Numbered from the stretch's first letter, positions 1 to 5,525 are shown. The stretch is DNA of 6,931 bases from Deltaproteobacteria bacterium (GCA_021825035.1 JAKAIQ010000113.1:1-6931), one strand, 5' to 3'. The notes: generated by a model from the letters alone, not told the origin. Made by a program: numbers and translations.

Positions 1-1
1 A

Positions 2-151
2 AAGCTTTCCTCGCTCAAGAGGTTCAAGGACGATGTAAAAGAGGTGGCGCAGGGTTACGAATGCGGGATGACGATAGAAGGATATAATGACATCAAGGTC
101 GGCGACATCTTCGAGCTCTATATCCTCAGGGAGGAAGCCGCTAAATTGTAA
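2..151 (+). CDS. infB: Translation initiation factor IF-2, C-terminal end (partial)
   Basis: Only the last 49 residues and the TAA stop are present; the gene enters from the left edge. IF-2 is the cytoplasmic GTPase that places initiator fMet-tRNA on the 30S subunit and promotes subunit joining. The visible tail belongs to the final beta-barrel (C2, the fMet-tRNA-binding end): 'LKRFKDDVKEV', then 'GYECGMTIEGYNDIKVGDI' at about residues 18-36, then 'FELYILREEAAKL'. The 'G-ECG-I--ndIk-GD-iE-y' pattern is the standard end of bacterial IF-2. The GTPase domain lies outside the window and cannot be assessed. The downstream genes ylxP and rbfA are the usual partners of infB, which supports the call. 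I see no sign of truncation at the 3' end. Confidence 0.93.
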   Translation, partial: KLSSLKRFKDDVKEVAQGYECGMTIEGYNDIKVGDIFELYILREEAAKL

Positions 152-210
152 CAGGGGCCGCGCCGGATAGGCGATGGCCTTTTAAAACGCGATCGAGACA
201 AGATTTAAAG

Positions 211-498
211 ATGGTAGTAGGTGTTTGTCGGATAAGCCTTTTAATCCACGATAATCACTCCCTGAAGGGCAAAAGACAGGTCGTAAAGAGCATCGTGGAG
301 AAGGTCAAGAGCCGCTTTAACGTATCCGTCGCCGAAGTAGGGGATAATGACCTCTGGCAGAGGGCCGAGCTGGGAGTTACGGCCGTCGGTAACGACAGAG
401 CGTTCGTGAACTCGGTAATGGACAAGGTCATGAACTTCATCGAGAGCCTCCATGCAGCCGAGATAGTCGGCCAGAATATCGAGCTTATAAATTATTGA
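211..498 (+). CDS. ylxP: YlxP-like DUF503 family protein
   Basis: A 95-residue protein of the DUF503/YlxP family, normal in length. Its biochemical role is not firmly established; the family is known mostly for sitting between infB and rbfA, so a part in ribosome or RNA metabolism is an inference from context. Family hallmarks are visible: an N-terminal 'MVVGVCRISLLI' strand, 'HSLKGKR' at about residues 16-22, 'RFNVSVAEV' at 35-43, and 'DLWQRAELGV' at 47-56, the most conserved stretch. It is predicted cytosolic, with no signal peptide or membrane segment. The ATG at 211 is the only credible start: no in-frame ATG, GTG or TTG lies between the infB stop and this codon. There is no good Shine-Dalgarno site, the upstream bases being A/T-rich. 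It starts 59 bp after infB. Confidence 0.9.
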   Translation: MVVGVCRISLLIHDNHSLKGKRQVVKSIVEKVKSRFNVSVAEVGDNDLWQRAELGVTAVGNDRAFVNSVMDKVMNFIESLHAAEIVGQNIELINY

Positions 499-536
499 AT
501 CCGCCATAGCCGCCTAAAGTCGGCCAGTATACGAAT
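451..536 (+). repeat. Imperfect direct duplication at the 3' end of ylxP
   Basis: The segment at 451-483, inside the ylxP coding end, resembles 505-536 in the spacer before rbfA. Both contain CAT, then AGCCG, then a variable 4-5 bases, then an exact 10-mer AGTCGGCCAG (465-474 and 518-527), followed by a similar A/T-rich tail. Small indels separate the copies, so this would be an old, decayed duplication or chance similarity. Confidence 0.35.
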
Positions 537-554
537 CTGAAAAGCAGGTAAAAA

Positions 555-914
555 ATGTCGTACAAACGCATTGATAGGGTCGGGGATCTCATTAAGGAAG
601 AGATAGCCCAAATGGTACTTCATGGCGAAATAAAAGACCCGAGGATAGGTTTTGTCACGATAACGCATGTTAAACTGACGCCTGATATGAGGGATGCAAA
701 GGTTTATTTCAGCCAGATGGGAGCAGAAGCGGATAAGTCGAAAAGCCGTGACGGGTTAAACAGCGCGGTCGGCTACATCAGAAGGTCTCTAGCGAAGCGC
801 TTGAGCCTGAGGCATATACCCATGCTGAGTTTTGTCTACGATGATTCTCTCGAATACTCCGAACACATAGAAAAGGTCATAAGGGAGATCAAGGAGGGAG
901 AGCGCCGCCAATAG
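555..914 (+). CDS. rbfA: Ribosome-binding factor A (RbfA)
   Basis: A 119-residue RbfA. It binds the 30S subunit near the 16S 5' region, assists late maturation of the small subunit, and is important for growth in the cold. It is a single KH-like domain. Seen here: N-terminal 'RIDRVGDLIKEEIAQMV' helix (about 5-21), 'DPRIGFVTITHVKLTPDMRDAKVYFSQMG' strands (about 28-56), helix 'GYIRRSLAKRLSLRHIPMLSF' (about 73-93), and the closing 'YDDSLEYSEHIEKVI' (about 95-109). All are standard RbfA signatures. Length is ordinary (the E. coli protein is somewhat longer at the C terminus). The ATG at 555 has a modest AGG at 546-548, six bases upstream. It sits between ylxP (56 bp) and the DHH gene (23 bp), as expected in an infB operon. 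Confidence 0.96.
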   Translation: MSYKRIDRVGDLIKEEIAQMVLHGEIKDPRIGFVTITHVKLTPDMRDAKVYFSQMGAEADKSKSRDGLNSAVGYIRRSLAKRLSLRHIPMLSFVYDDSLEYSEHIEKVIREIKEGERRQ

Positions 915-937
915 CGCGTGAAGACCGCACATATTCT

Positions 938-1927
938 ATGGATAAAAGGTTCGACAAGGTCATAAAAGAGATAAATCGCGGCAAGAAATTCCTTGCGGTT
1001 TCGCACGTAAGTCCCGAGGGCGATGCCATCGGATCGCTCCTTGGCATAACGCTCGCCCTGCGGTCGATCGGCAAAGACGTCACCGCATATCTTGAAGACC
1101 CTGTGCCAAAGATGTTTGATTTCCTGCCGGGGGCTGAAACCATAGTTCACACTCTAGATGGTGCAGGGGCTTTTGATGCGACCTTCGCCGTCGATTGCGG
1201 ACAGAAGGAGAGGCTCGGCAAGGGCTTTATTGCGCTAAAAGGGCCCGGCAGCATAATAAACATCGACCATCATGCGACCAATGATCGGTTTGGGGATGTC
1301 AATGTCATCGAGCCGGACGCAAGCGCGGCCGGTGAGCTCGTCTACGACCTCATTAAGGCCGCCTCGATAAATATGACGCTCGATATCGCCACCAACCTTT
1401 ACGTGGCCATACATACCGATACCGGGTCGTTCCGGTACTCGTCGGCAACCGCGGATGCCTTTATGAAAGCCGGAGAACTCGTAAGGATAGGCGTTAGTCC
1501 ATGGGAAATCTCCAGGCGCATATATGAGAATTACCCTGCCAGGAAATACGTGCTTCTCGGCATGGTGCTTCCAACTCTTGACATTATAAACCTTGACGGA
1601 GGCAAGTCGATCGCCATTCTCGCAGTGACCCTGGAGATGTTCAGGAAGGCCGGCGCAGAAAAAGACCTGGCCGACGGCTTTGTTAACTATGCTCGTGGAA
1701 TAGAAGGCGTCGAAGTGGGGATGCTTCTCAGGGAAATATCGGCGAACGAATACAAGGTCAGTATGAGGTCGAAAGGCGGAGTTGATGTCGCCGAAGTGAC
1801 CGGATATTTTGGCGGCGGCGGGCACCGCAATGCCGCGGGTTGCACGCTTAAAGGCAGCCTTGAAGACGTAAAAGCGAGGATTATGGGGGTTATCAAGGAG
1901 AAGACCTTCGCTACCGAAAAGGCATGA
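938..1927 (+). CDS. nrnA: DHH/DHHA1 phosphoesterase, NrnA-like (nanoRNase / pAp phosphatase)
   Basis: A 329-residue cytoplasmic DHH-superfamily enzyme. NrnA-type members hydrolyse short oligoribonucleotides and often 3'-phosphoadenosine 5'-phosphate using Mn2+; some relatives act on cyclic dinucleotides. The catalytic motifs are intact: motif I 'HVSPEGDAIGS' (H23, E27, D29), motif II D86 in 'AVDCG', motif III D110-H111-H112, motif IV D161 in 'HTDTG', and the DHHA1 substrate-binding loop 'GGGGH' at 292-296 followed by 'RNAAG'. E27 replaces the commoner Asp, an acidic change I recall from other family members. The ATG at 938 lacks a recognisable Shine-Dalgarno, and no alternative in-frame start is convincing. 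It follows rbfA by 23 bp and its stop overlaps the truB start (ATGA), implying translational coupling. The exact substrate cannot be fixed from sequence alone. Confidence 0.92.
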   Translation: MDKRFDKVIKEINRGKKFLAVSHVSPEGDAIGSLLGITLALRSIGKDVTAYLEDPVPKMFDFLPGAETIVHTLDGAGAFDATFAVDCGQKERLGKGFIALKGPGSIINIDHHATNDRFGDVNVIEPDASAAGELVYDLIKAASINMTLDIATNLYVAIHTDTGSFRYSSATADAFMKAGELVRIGVSPWEISRRIYENYPARKYVLLGMVLPTLDIINLDGGKSIAILAVTLEMFRKAGAEKDLADGFVNYARGIEGVEVGMLLREISANEYKVSMRSKGGVDVAEVTGYFGGGGHRNAAGCTLKGSLEDVKARIMGVIKEKTFATEKA

Positions 1928-2673
1928 ACGGCATACTTATAGCTGATAAGCCCTGCGGGTGTACATCTCACGATGTGGTGGCGAGGGTTAAAAGAGCCCT
2001 CAGGGCGCGCAAGGTCGGGCATCTTGGCACCCTCGACCCCATGGCCACCGGCGTTCTGCCGCTCGTCATAAACAAGGCCACAAAGTTCGCGAGGTTCCTT
2101 GACGGCGGCAAAAAAGAGTATCTCAGCACCCTCAAACTGGGCGAAGAGACCGACACCTACGATGCCGAGGGAAGGGTTGTTGCCGCGACGGACCCGTCTT
2201 CGGTCGAGGATGGCGAAATAATTAAGGTGTTAAAAGGCTTTATCGGAAAGATAAGGCAGGTTCCCCCCATGTACTCCTCAAAAAAAATCAACGGGACTCC
2301 GCTCTACAGGATGGCAAGGAAAGGCATTGTGGTGGAAAGAGAGGCAAGGGAGGTGGAGATATTCGATCTGGAGGTAACGGAGATATCGATCCCTTACGTA
2401 AAGTTCAGTGTGTCCTGCTCAAGGGGGACTTATGTCAGGGCGCTCTGTAATGATGTCGGCAGGGCGCTTGGCTGCGGTGCGCATCTCGTGAAACTCAGAA
2501 GAACGGGTAGCGGCCCCTTTTCGATAGCCCAGTCGATAGACCCGGCTTCTCCGGGTGAAGTCCTTGCCAGAAGCATTATACCGCTTGAAGAGGCTCTTAA
2601 AAAAAGTTCGTCAGCCTTTGATCAAGCCGCTCTCGGCAGGGAGAGATGCACGCCGCATATTACGGGTGATTAG
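1924..2673 (+). CDS. truB: tRNA pseudouridine(55) synthase TruB, short form lacking the C-terminal domain
   Basis: TruB isomerises U55 to pseudouridine in the T-loop of elongator tRNAs. The catalytic domain looks complete: 'DKPCGCTSHDVV' (8-19), the catalytic motif 'GHLGTLDPMATGVLPL' (32-47) with D38 as the nucleophile, 'KEYLSTLKLGEETDTYDAEG', 'QVPPMYSSKKINGTPLYRMARKG', and 'CSRGTYVRALCNDVGRALGCGAHLVKLRRTGSGPFS'. The protein stops at 249 residues, while E. coli TruB has 314 and carries a C-terminal PUA-like RNA-binding domain. Here the chain ends soon after 'IIPLEEAL', where that domain would begin. A run of seven A at about 2600-2606 is a possible slippage site, but the shifted frames give no recognisable PUA sequence. 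The ATG lies inside the upstream stop (ATGA) with no good Shine-Dalgarno, so it is probably translationally coupled. Activity is likely because all catalytic residues are present. Confidence 0.93.
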   Translation: MNGILIADKPCGCTSHDVVARVKRALRARKVGHLGTLDPMATGVLPLVINKATKFARFLDGGKKEYLSTLKLGEETDTYDAEGRVVAATDPSSVEDGEIIKVLKGFIGKIRQVPPMYSSKKINGTPLYRMARKGIVVEREAREVEIFDLEVTEISIPYVKFSVSCSRGTYVRALCNDVGRALGCGAHLVKLRRTGSGPFSIAQSIDPASPGEVLARSIIPLEEALKKSSSAFDQAALGRERCTPHITGD

Positions 2674-2701
2674 TTATCTTCAGAGATATATCTGGCAGAC
2701 C

Positions 2702-2710
2702 TGATATAAT
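2702..2710 (+). promoter_or_regulatory. Extended -10 promoter candidate upstream of rpsO
   Basis: The bases TGATATAAT fit the extended -10 consensus (TG, one base, then a perfect TATAAT at 2705-2710). No convincing -35 hexamer lies 16-18 bp upstream, which extended -10 promoters tolerate. It falls 29 bp after the truB stop. Initiation would be near 2717, giving a leader of about 186 nt before rpsO. This is inferred from the sequence alone. Confidence 0.5.
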
Positions 2711-2716
2711 CGACAT

Positions 2717-2785
2717 ATGAAAGATTTCGGCTGGCATGGAGGTTCGGGTCTCGATATTTTTTTCTCTTTTATTGTGGCAGGATAG
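2717..2785 (+). other. Possible 22-codon leader ORF starting at the predicted transcription start
   Basis: An ATG at 2717 opens 22 codons ending TAG at 2783-2785. The peptide begins MKDFGWHGG and ends with a short hydrophobic stretch (IFFSFIVAG). The ATG falls about where the extended -10 box would start transcription, so it could only be translated leaderless. I recognise no homolog, and an ORF this short could easily arise by chance. Confidence 0.15.
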
Positions 2786-2845
2786 ATGATAAGATTCAGT
2801 CGCTTTTTGAAAAAGCGCGTTCGAACTAAGACGGGGCGCTTTTGA
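2786..2845 (+). other. Possible 19-codon basic leader ORF overlapping the rpsO-leader hairpins
   Basis: An ATG at 2786, with AGGA at 2779-2782 only 3 nt upstream, opens 19 codons with TGA at 2843-2845. Eight of the 19 residues are Arg or Lys (five R, three K). The ORF begins just before the first hairpin and its stop lies on the 3' arm of the second, a geometry like that of attenuation leader peptides. The spacing to the Shine-Dalgarno is too short to be ideal, and the composition partly follows from the hairpin sequence, so this remains speculative. Confidence 0.2.
2801..2817 (+). promoter_or_regulatory. Hairpin that competes with the rpsO-leader terminator
   Basis: CGCTTTT (2801-2807) pairs perfectly with AAAAGCG (2811-2817) across a 3-nt loop. 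The right arm is the same segment that forms the left arm of the terminator-like hairpin at 2811-2843, so both cannot form together. This is the layout of an antiterminator or a kinetic competitor. It lies in the leader of rpsO. The pairing is seen directly; a regulatory role is inferred. Confidence 0.45.
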
Positions 2846-2857
2846 ATTTTATTTTTT
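2811..2857 (+). terminator. Intrinsic terminator or attenuator in the truB-rpsO gap
   Basis: AAAAGCGC (2811-2818) pairs with GCGCTTTT (2836-2843), an 8-bp perfect stem with a 17-nt loop. It is followed by GAATTTTATTTTTT (2844-2857), a T-rich tail slightly offset from the stem. It may terminate transcription arriving from truB, or attenuate transcripts started at about 2717. The stem has only four G-C pairs and the U-tract is interrupted, so termination may be partial. Confidence 0.5.
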
Positions 2858-2869
2858 GAAGAGTATGAA
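2842..2869 (+). promoter_or_regulatory. Weak sigma-70-like promoter candidate for rpsO
   Basis: TTGAAT (2842-2847), 16 bp, then TATGAA (2864-2869): four of six matches to each consensus hexamer. The -35 box would overlap the end of the terminator stem. Initiation would fall near 2876, just before the hairpin that holds the rpsO ribosome-binding site. It is an alternative to the extended -10 box at 2702-2710. Confidence 0.3.
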
Positions 2870-2877
2870 TACATTCG

Positions 2878-2896
2878 TTACCCCGAAAGGAGGTGA
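2878..2896 (+). promoter_or_regulatory. GAAA-capped hairpin burying the rpsO Shine-Dalgarno site
   Basis: The rpsO ribosome-binding site is a near-perfect AAGGAGGTGA (GGAGG at 2889-2893, nine bases before the ATG). It lies entirely in a hairpin: TTACCCC (2878-2884) pairs with GGAGGTGA (2889-2896) around a GAAA tetraloop (2885-2888), with A2891 bulged and one U-G pair. Such a helix would control access to the start site. S15 represses its own mRNA in several bacteria through structurally different leaders, so S15 autoregulation is the leading explanation, but it is inferred. Confidence 0.5.
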
Positions 2897-2902
2897 AAAG
2901 GG

Positions 2903-3169
2903 ATGCTGGCGACCGGAAAAAAACAGGAAATAATCAAAACCTTTATGACTCACGAAAAAGATACCGGCTCACCGGAGGTTCAGGTAGCCATTTTAAGCGA
3001 GCGGATCAATAGCTTGAGTTCGCATTTCAAGACCCACAAGTCCGATCACCATTCGAGAAGAGGTCTTCTTAAAATGGTCGGCAGGCGCAGAAGGCTTCTT
3101 GACTACGTCAGGAAAAAGGATGTTGGCCGCTATAAGAGCCTGATCGAGCGGTTGGGATTAAGGAGATAA
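2903..3169 (+). CDS. rpsO: 30S ribosomal protein S15
   Basis: An 88-residue S15, essentially the usual length (E. coli 89). S15 is a primary binding protein of the 16S rRNA central domain, recognising the h20-h21-h22 three-way junction, and it also takes part in an intersubunit bridge. Seen: 'DTGSPEVQVAIL' (20-31), 'HFKTHKSDHHSRRGLLKMVGRRRRLLDYVRKKD' (41-73), with the rRNA-contacting 'DHHSRRGL' at 48-55, and the C-terminal 'YKSLIERLGLRR'. All four helices are represented and nothing is missing. The ATG at 2903 is preceded by the strongest Shine-Dalgarno in the window (GGAGGTGA), which can be masked in a hairpin. It is separated from truB by 229 bp containing promoter- and terminator-like signals, so rpsO-pnp may be transcribed at least partly on its own. 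pnp follows after a 151-bp leader. Confidence 0.98.
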   Translation: MLATGKKQEIIKTFMTHEKDTGSPEVQVAILSERINSLSSHFKTHKSDHHSRRGLLKMVGRRRRLLDYVRKKDVGRYKSLIERLGLRR

Positions 3170-3192
3170 GACGTTCGTCCACTGTTGTCGGA

Positions 3193-3259
3193 GTCTCCCT
3201 TGATGATTGACGGGAGGCGGTGGATGCAAGTTCGCCATCGTAGTAAGTAAATGCTTACT
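3193..3259 (+). promoter_or_regulatory. Three tandem hairpins in the pnp leader
   Basis: The 151-bp rpsO-pnp gap has three adjacent stems. Hairpin 1: GTCTCCC (3193-3199) with GGGAGGC (3212-3218), seven pairs including one U-G, 12-nt loop. Hairpin 2: GGTGG (3219-3223) with CCATC (3235-3239), five pairs including one G-U. Hairpin 3: AGTAAGT (3242-3248) with GCTTACT (3253-3259), seven pairs including one U-G, AAAT loop. E. coli pnp is autoregulated through a structured leader cut by RNase III; a similar use here is inferred. No T-tract follows, so these are not terminators. Confidence 0.4.
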
Positions 3260-3320
3260 TCCGAAAGATGCCGCTAAGGCCGAAAAGATCAAAATAAATA
3301 GGTTAGGAGAAAGTAGTGTA

Positions 3321-5408
3321 ATGGTGAGGCAATATGAGACTGATTATGCCGGCAGAAAGCTCACGATAGAAATAGGCAAGATGGCAAAACAGGCGAGCGG
3401 GTCCTGTACCCTCAGGTGCGGCGACACCGTTGTGCTTGTGACGGTATGCCGGGCTGAAAATCCGTCTATTGGTCTTGATTTCGTCCCTTTGACTGTCAAC
3501 TACATGGAAATGACTTATGCCGCCGGCAAGATCCCGGGGGGATTTTTCAAGCGGGAAGGCCGTCCGAGCGAAAAGGAGGTCCTGACATCGAGGCTTATAG
3601 ACAGGCCCTTGAGGCCCCTTTTCCCGGAGGGGTACAGCAATGAAACTCAGGTCATCGCCACAGTACTTTCGGTAGACCAGGAAAACGATCCCGAGCTTAT
3701 AGCCGTGACAGGGGCGTCCATAGCCCTTTCTATTTCGGACATACCTTTCAACGGTCCGATAAGCGCGGTAAGGATAGGGTCGATAAACGGGGAGCTTATC
3801 TGCAACCCGACCTTAAAGCAGCAGAAGGAAAGCGACCTTGATCTGGTCGTTGCAGGCTCTATCGGCTCCATTATCATGGTGGAGGGAGGTGCGCGATTCT
3901 TAACGGAGGAATATCTTATCCAGGCACTCAACTTCGCTGAAGAGAGCATGAAGGGCGTTCTGGAACTTCAAAACAGGATAAAAGCCGATGCCGGGCTTCC
4001 AAAGATGGAGGCGCCGCCGGTCGAAATAGATAGCGCGCTCGAAGAGAGAGTGAAGGGATTAATCCATGAAAAACTCTCCGGGGCTCTCCGTATCCCGGTA
4101 AAACAGGAACGTTATTCTGCAATCCGTAATCTTAAAAAAGAGCTCGTTTCCGCTCTTGTTCCGGAGTTTGAAGGAAGGGAAAAGGAGATTGAGGGCCTCT
4201 TCAACGATTTGAAATACAGGATCATGCGTGAGATGGTCTTGAATGAAAAAAGAAGGGTCGATGGAAGAGGGCCAAAGGACATAAGGCACATAAGTTGTGA
4301 AACCGGTATCCTTCCGAGGACGCATGGCTCGGCCCTTTTTACAAGAGGCGAAACTCAGGCCATGGTCGTTACGACGCTCGGAACTTCCGAGGACGAACAG
4401 AAGATAGACGCGCTTTCCGGGTGGGAGTACAAGACATTCATGCTCCACTATAATTTTCCGCCGTTTAGCGTCGGAGAGGTCAAGATTCTCCGCGGCCCTG
4501 GGAGGCGAGAGATAGGTCATGGAGCGCTTGCGGAGAGGGCAGTAGCGAAGGTTCTGCCAAAGGAAGGCTCATTTCCCTATACCATCAGGGTAGTGTCCGA
4601 CATATTCGAGTCGAACGGCTCTTCATCTATGGCCACGGTTTGCGGGGCGTCGCTCTCCCTTATGGACGCTGGCGTTCCGACTACAGATCATGTTGCCGGC
4701 ATAGCCATGGGGCTTATAAAAGAAGGCGAGCAGACGGTCGTACTTTCAGATATTCTTGGCGACGAGGACCATCTGGGCGACATGGATTTCAAAGTCGCCG
4801 GCACCGCCAATGGCGTTACCGCGCTTCAGATGGACATCAAGATAAGCGGAGTCACTTCCGCTATATTGAAGGAGGCTCTATACCAGGCAAAGGATGGCAG
4901 GCTTCATATACTCGACAAGATGAAGACCGCGATCACTGCGCCGAGGCCGGAGCTGTCTGTTTACGCCCCTCGCATAATCACGATATACGTGAAGCAGGAG
5001 AAGATAAAGGATGTCATCGGGCCCGGCGGAAAGAATATCAAGGGCATAATCCTTGAGACCGGGGTGAAAATCGACATAGACGATACCGGAAAGGTCAACA
5101 TAGCTTCCGTTGATTCGGAGGCGGCCCAGAAGGCCATAGCGATAATAAAGAAGCTTACGCAGGAAGCCGAGATCGGGAAGATCTATATGGGCAAGGTAAA
5201 AAAGATCATGGACTTCGGCGCCTTCGTTGAAATATTCCCCGGAACCGAAGGTCTTGTGCATATCTCGCAGCTCGCCGAGGAAAGGACGAAGAACGTCAGG
5301 GACATACTGAAAGAAGGCGATGAGGTGCCCGTAAAGGTGCTTGACGTGGACAAGGATGGTAAAATCAGGCTCTCAAGAAAAGAAGCGCTGCAGAGCCTTA
5401 AAAGCTAA
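3321..5408 (+). CDS. pnp: Polyribonucleotide nucleotidyltransferase (PNPase)
   Basis: A 695-residue PNPase, a trimeric, phosphate-dependent 3'-5' exoribonuclease of the cytoplasm that can also add 3' tails. Domains in order: first RNase PH-like domain (about 10-140) with 'GKIPGGFFKREGRPSEKE' starting at 69; helical linker; second RNase PH domain (about 305-525) with 'SNGSSSM' at 431-437 (phosphate binding) and 'GDEDHLGDMDF' with D481 and D487, equivalent to the catalytic Asp486 and Asp492 of E. coli; KH domain with 'GPGG' at 567-570; S1 domain from about 619 ('GKIYMGKVKKIMDFGAFVE'). All are intact. I chose the ATG at 3321 because AGGAGA (3305-3310) lies ten bases upstream and 'RQYETDYAGRKLTIEIGKMAKQA' matches PNPase N termini. 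An in-frame ATG at 3207 would add 38 unrelated residues and lies inside a leader hairpin. Confidence 0.98.
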   Translation: MVRQYETDYAGRKLTIEIGKMAKQASGSCTLRCGDTVVLVTVCRAENPSIGLDFVPLTVNYMEMTYAAGKIPGGFFKREGRPSEKEVLTSRLIDRPLRPLFPEGYSNETQVIATVLSVDQENDPELIAVTGASIALSISDIPFNGPISAVRIGSINGELICNPTLKQQKESDLDLVVAGSIGSIIMVEGGARFLTEEYLIQALNFAEESMKGVLELQNRIKADAGLPKMEAPPVEIDSALEERVKGLIHEKLSGALRIPVKQERYSAIRNLKKELVSALVPEFEGREKEIEGLFNDLKYRIMREMVLNEKRRVDGRGPKDIRHISCETGILPRTHGSALFTRGETQAMVVTTLGTSEDEQKIDALSGWEYKTFMLHYNFPPFSVGEVKILRGPGRREIGHGALAERAVAKVLPKEGSFPYTIRVVSDIFESNGSSSMATVCGASLSLMDAGVPTTDHVAGIAMGLIKEGEQTVVLSDILGDEDHLGDMDFKVAGTANGVTALQMDIKISGVTSAILKEALYQAKDGRLHILDKMKTAITAPRPELSVYAPRIITIYVKQEKIKDVIGPGGKNIKGIILETGVKIDIDDTGKVNIASVDSEAAQKAIAIIKKLTQEAEIGKIYMGKVKKIMDFGAFVEIFPGTEGLVHISQLAEERTKNVRDILKEGDEVPVKVLDVDKDGKIRLSRKEALQSLKS

Positions 5409-5458
5409 TTTCATGCTAAACAATGAGAAGAGAACTTCAGGGACGCATTAGACCGTGA

Positions 5459-5514
5459 CCTGCGCCATTGGGTTGGGGCCGCAGGCACGCCGAACAGGCA
5501 CTTCCATGGCACGC
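5459..5514 (+). other. Hairpin and short GGCAC repeats in the pnp-peptidase gap
   Basis: The gap from 5409 to 5525 holds one stem, CCTGCG (5459-5464) with CGCAGG (5480-5485) across a 15-nt loop. It also has repeated short words: CAGGCAC at 5482-5488 and 5495-5501, and GGCACGC at 5484-5490 and 5508-5514. No T-tract follows the stem, so it is not a clear terminator, and no good promoter is visible. The function is unknown. Confidence 0.25.
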
Positions 5515-5525
5515 TACTAAATTAC

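Noticed and set aside
83..88. Perfect TATAAT inside infB
   Set aside because: It is within coding sequence and encodes part of the conserved 'GYNDIK' stretch. No -35 or TG extension accompanies it.
154..183. GGCC...GGCC stem followed by TTTT between infB and ylxP
   Set aside because: The continuous stem is only four pairs, the rest depends on G-U pairs and an internal loop, and the T run is four bases. It is too weak to call a terminator in a gap expected to be read through.
1004..1028. E27 instead of Asp in motif I of the DHH enzyme, as a possible inactivation
   Set aside because: The change keeps the acidic ligand, I recall 'PEGDA' in other bacterial members, and every other metal-binding residue is present.
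1235..1825. 196-codon open frame on the minus strand
   Set aside because: It lies opposite the DHH phosphoesterase gene, whose motifs are all intact. The minus-strand translation matches no family I recognise, so it is a shadow.
2697..2762. Stem AGACCTGA with TCGGGTCT, then a T-rich run, after truB
   Set aside because: The eight pairs enclose a 39-nt loop and the T run starts four bases after the stem. An efficient terminator is unlikely, and it overlaps the better-supported -10 box.
2674..2902. Missing ribF between truB and rpsO as evidence of gene loss
   Set aside because: Absence of ribF at this spot is usual in the Desulfobacterota-like version of the cluster, and the gap shows no remnant of RibF sequence.
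3207..3320. Earlier in-frame start for pnp (ATG at 3207)
   Set aside because: It would add 38 residues unlike PNPase N termini, lacks a Shine-Dalgarno and lies in a hairpin loop. The ATG at 3321 has AGGAGA at proper spacing.
4059..4520. 153-codon minus-strand frame opposite pnp
   Set aside because: It lies antisense to conserved PNPase sequence and shows no recognisable domain.
4640..5056. 138-codon plus-strand frame inside pnp
   Set aside because: It is an out-of-frame reading of the PNPase catalytic and KH regions, with an odd Arg/His-rich composition and no ribosome-binding signal.
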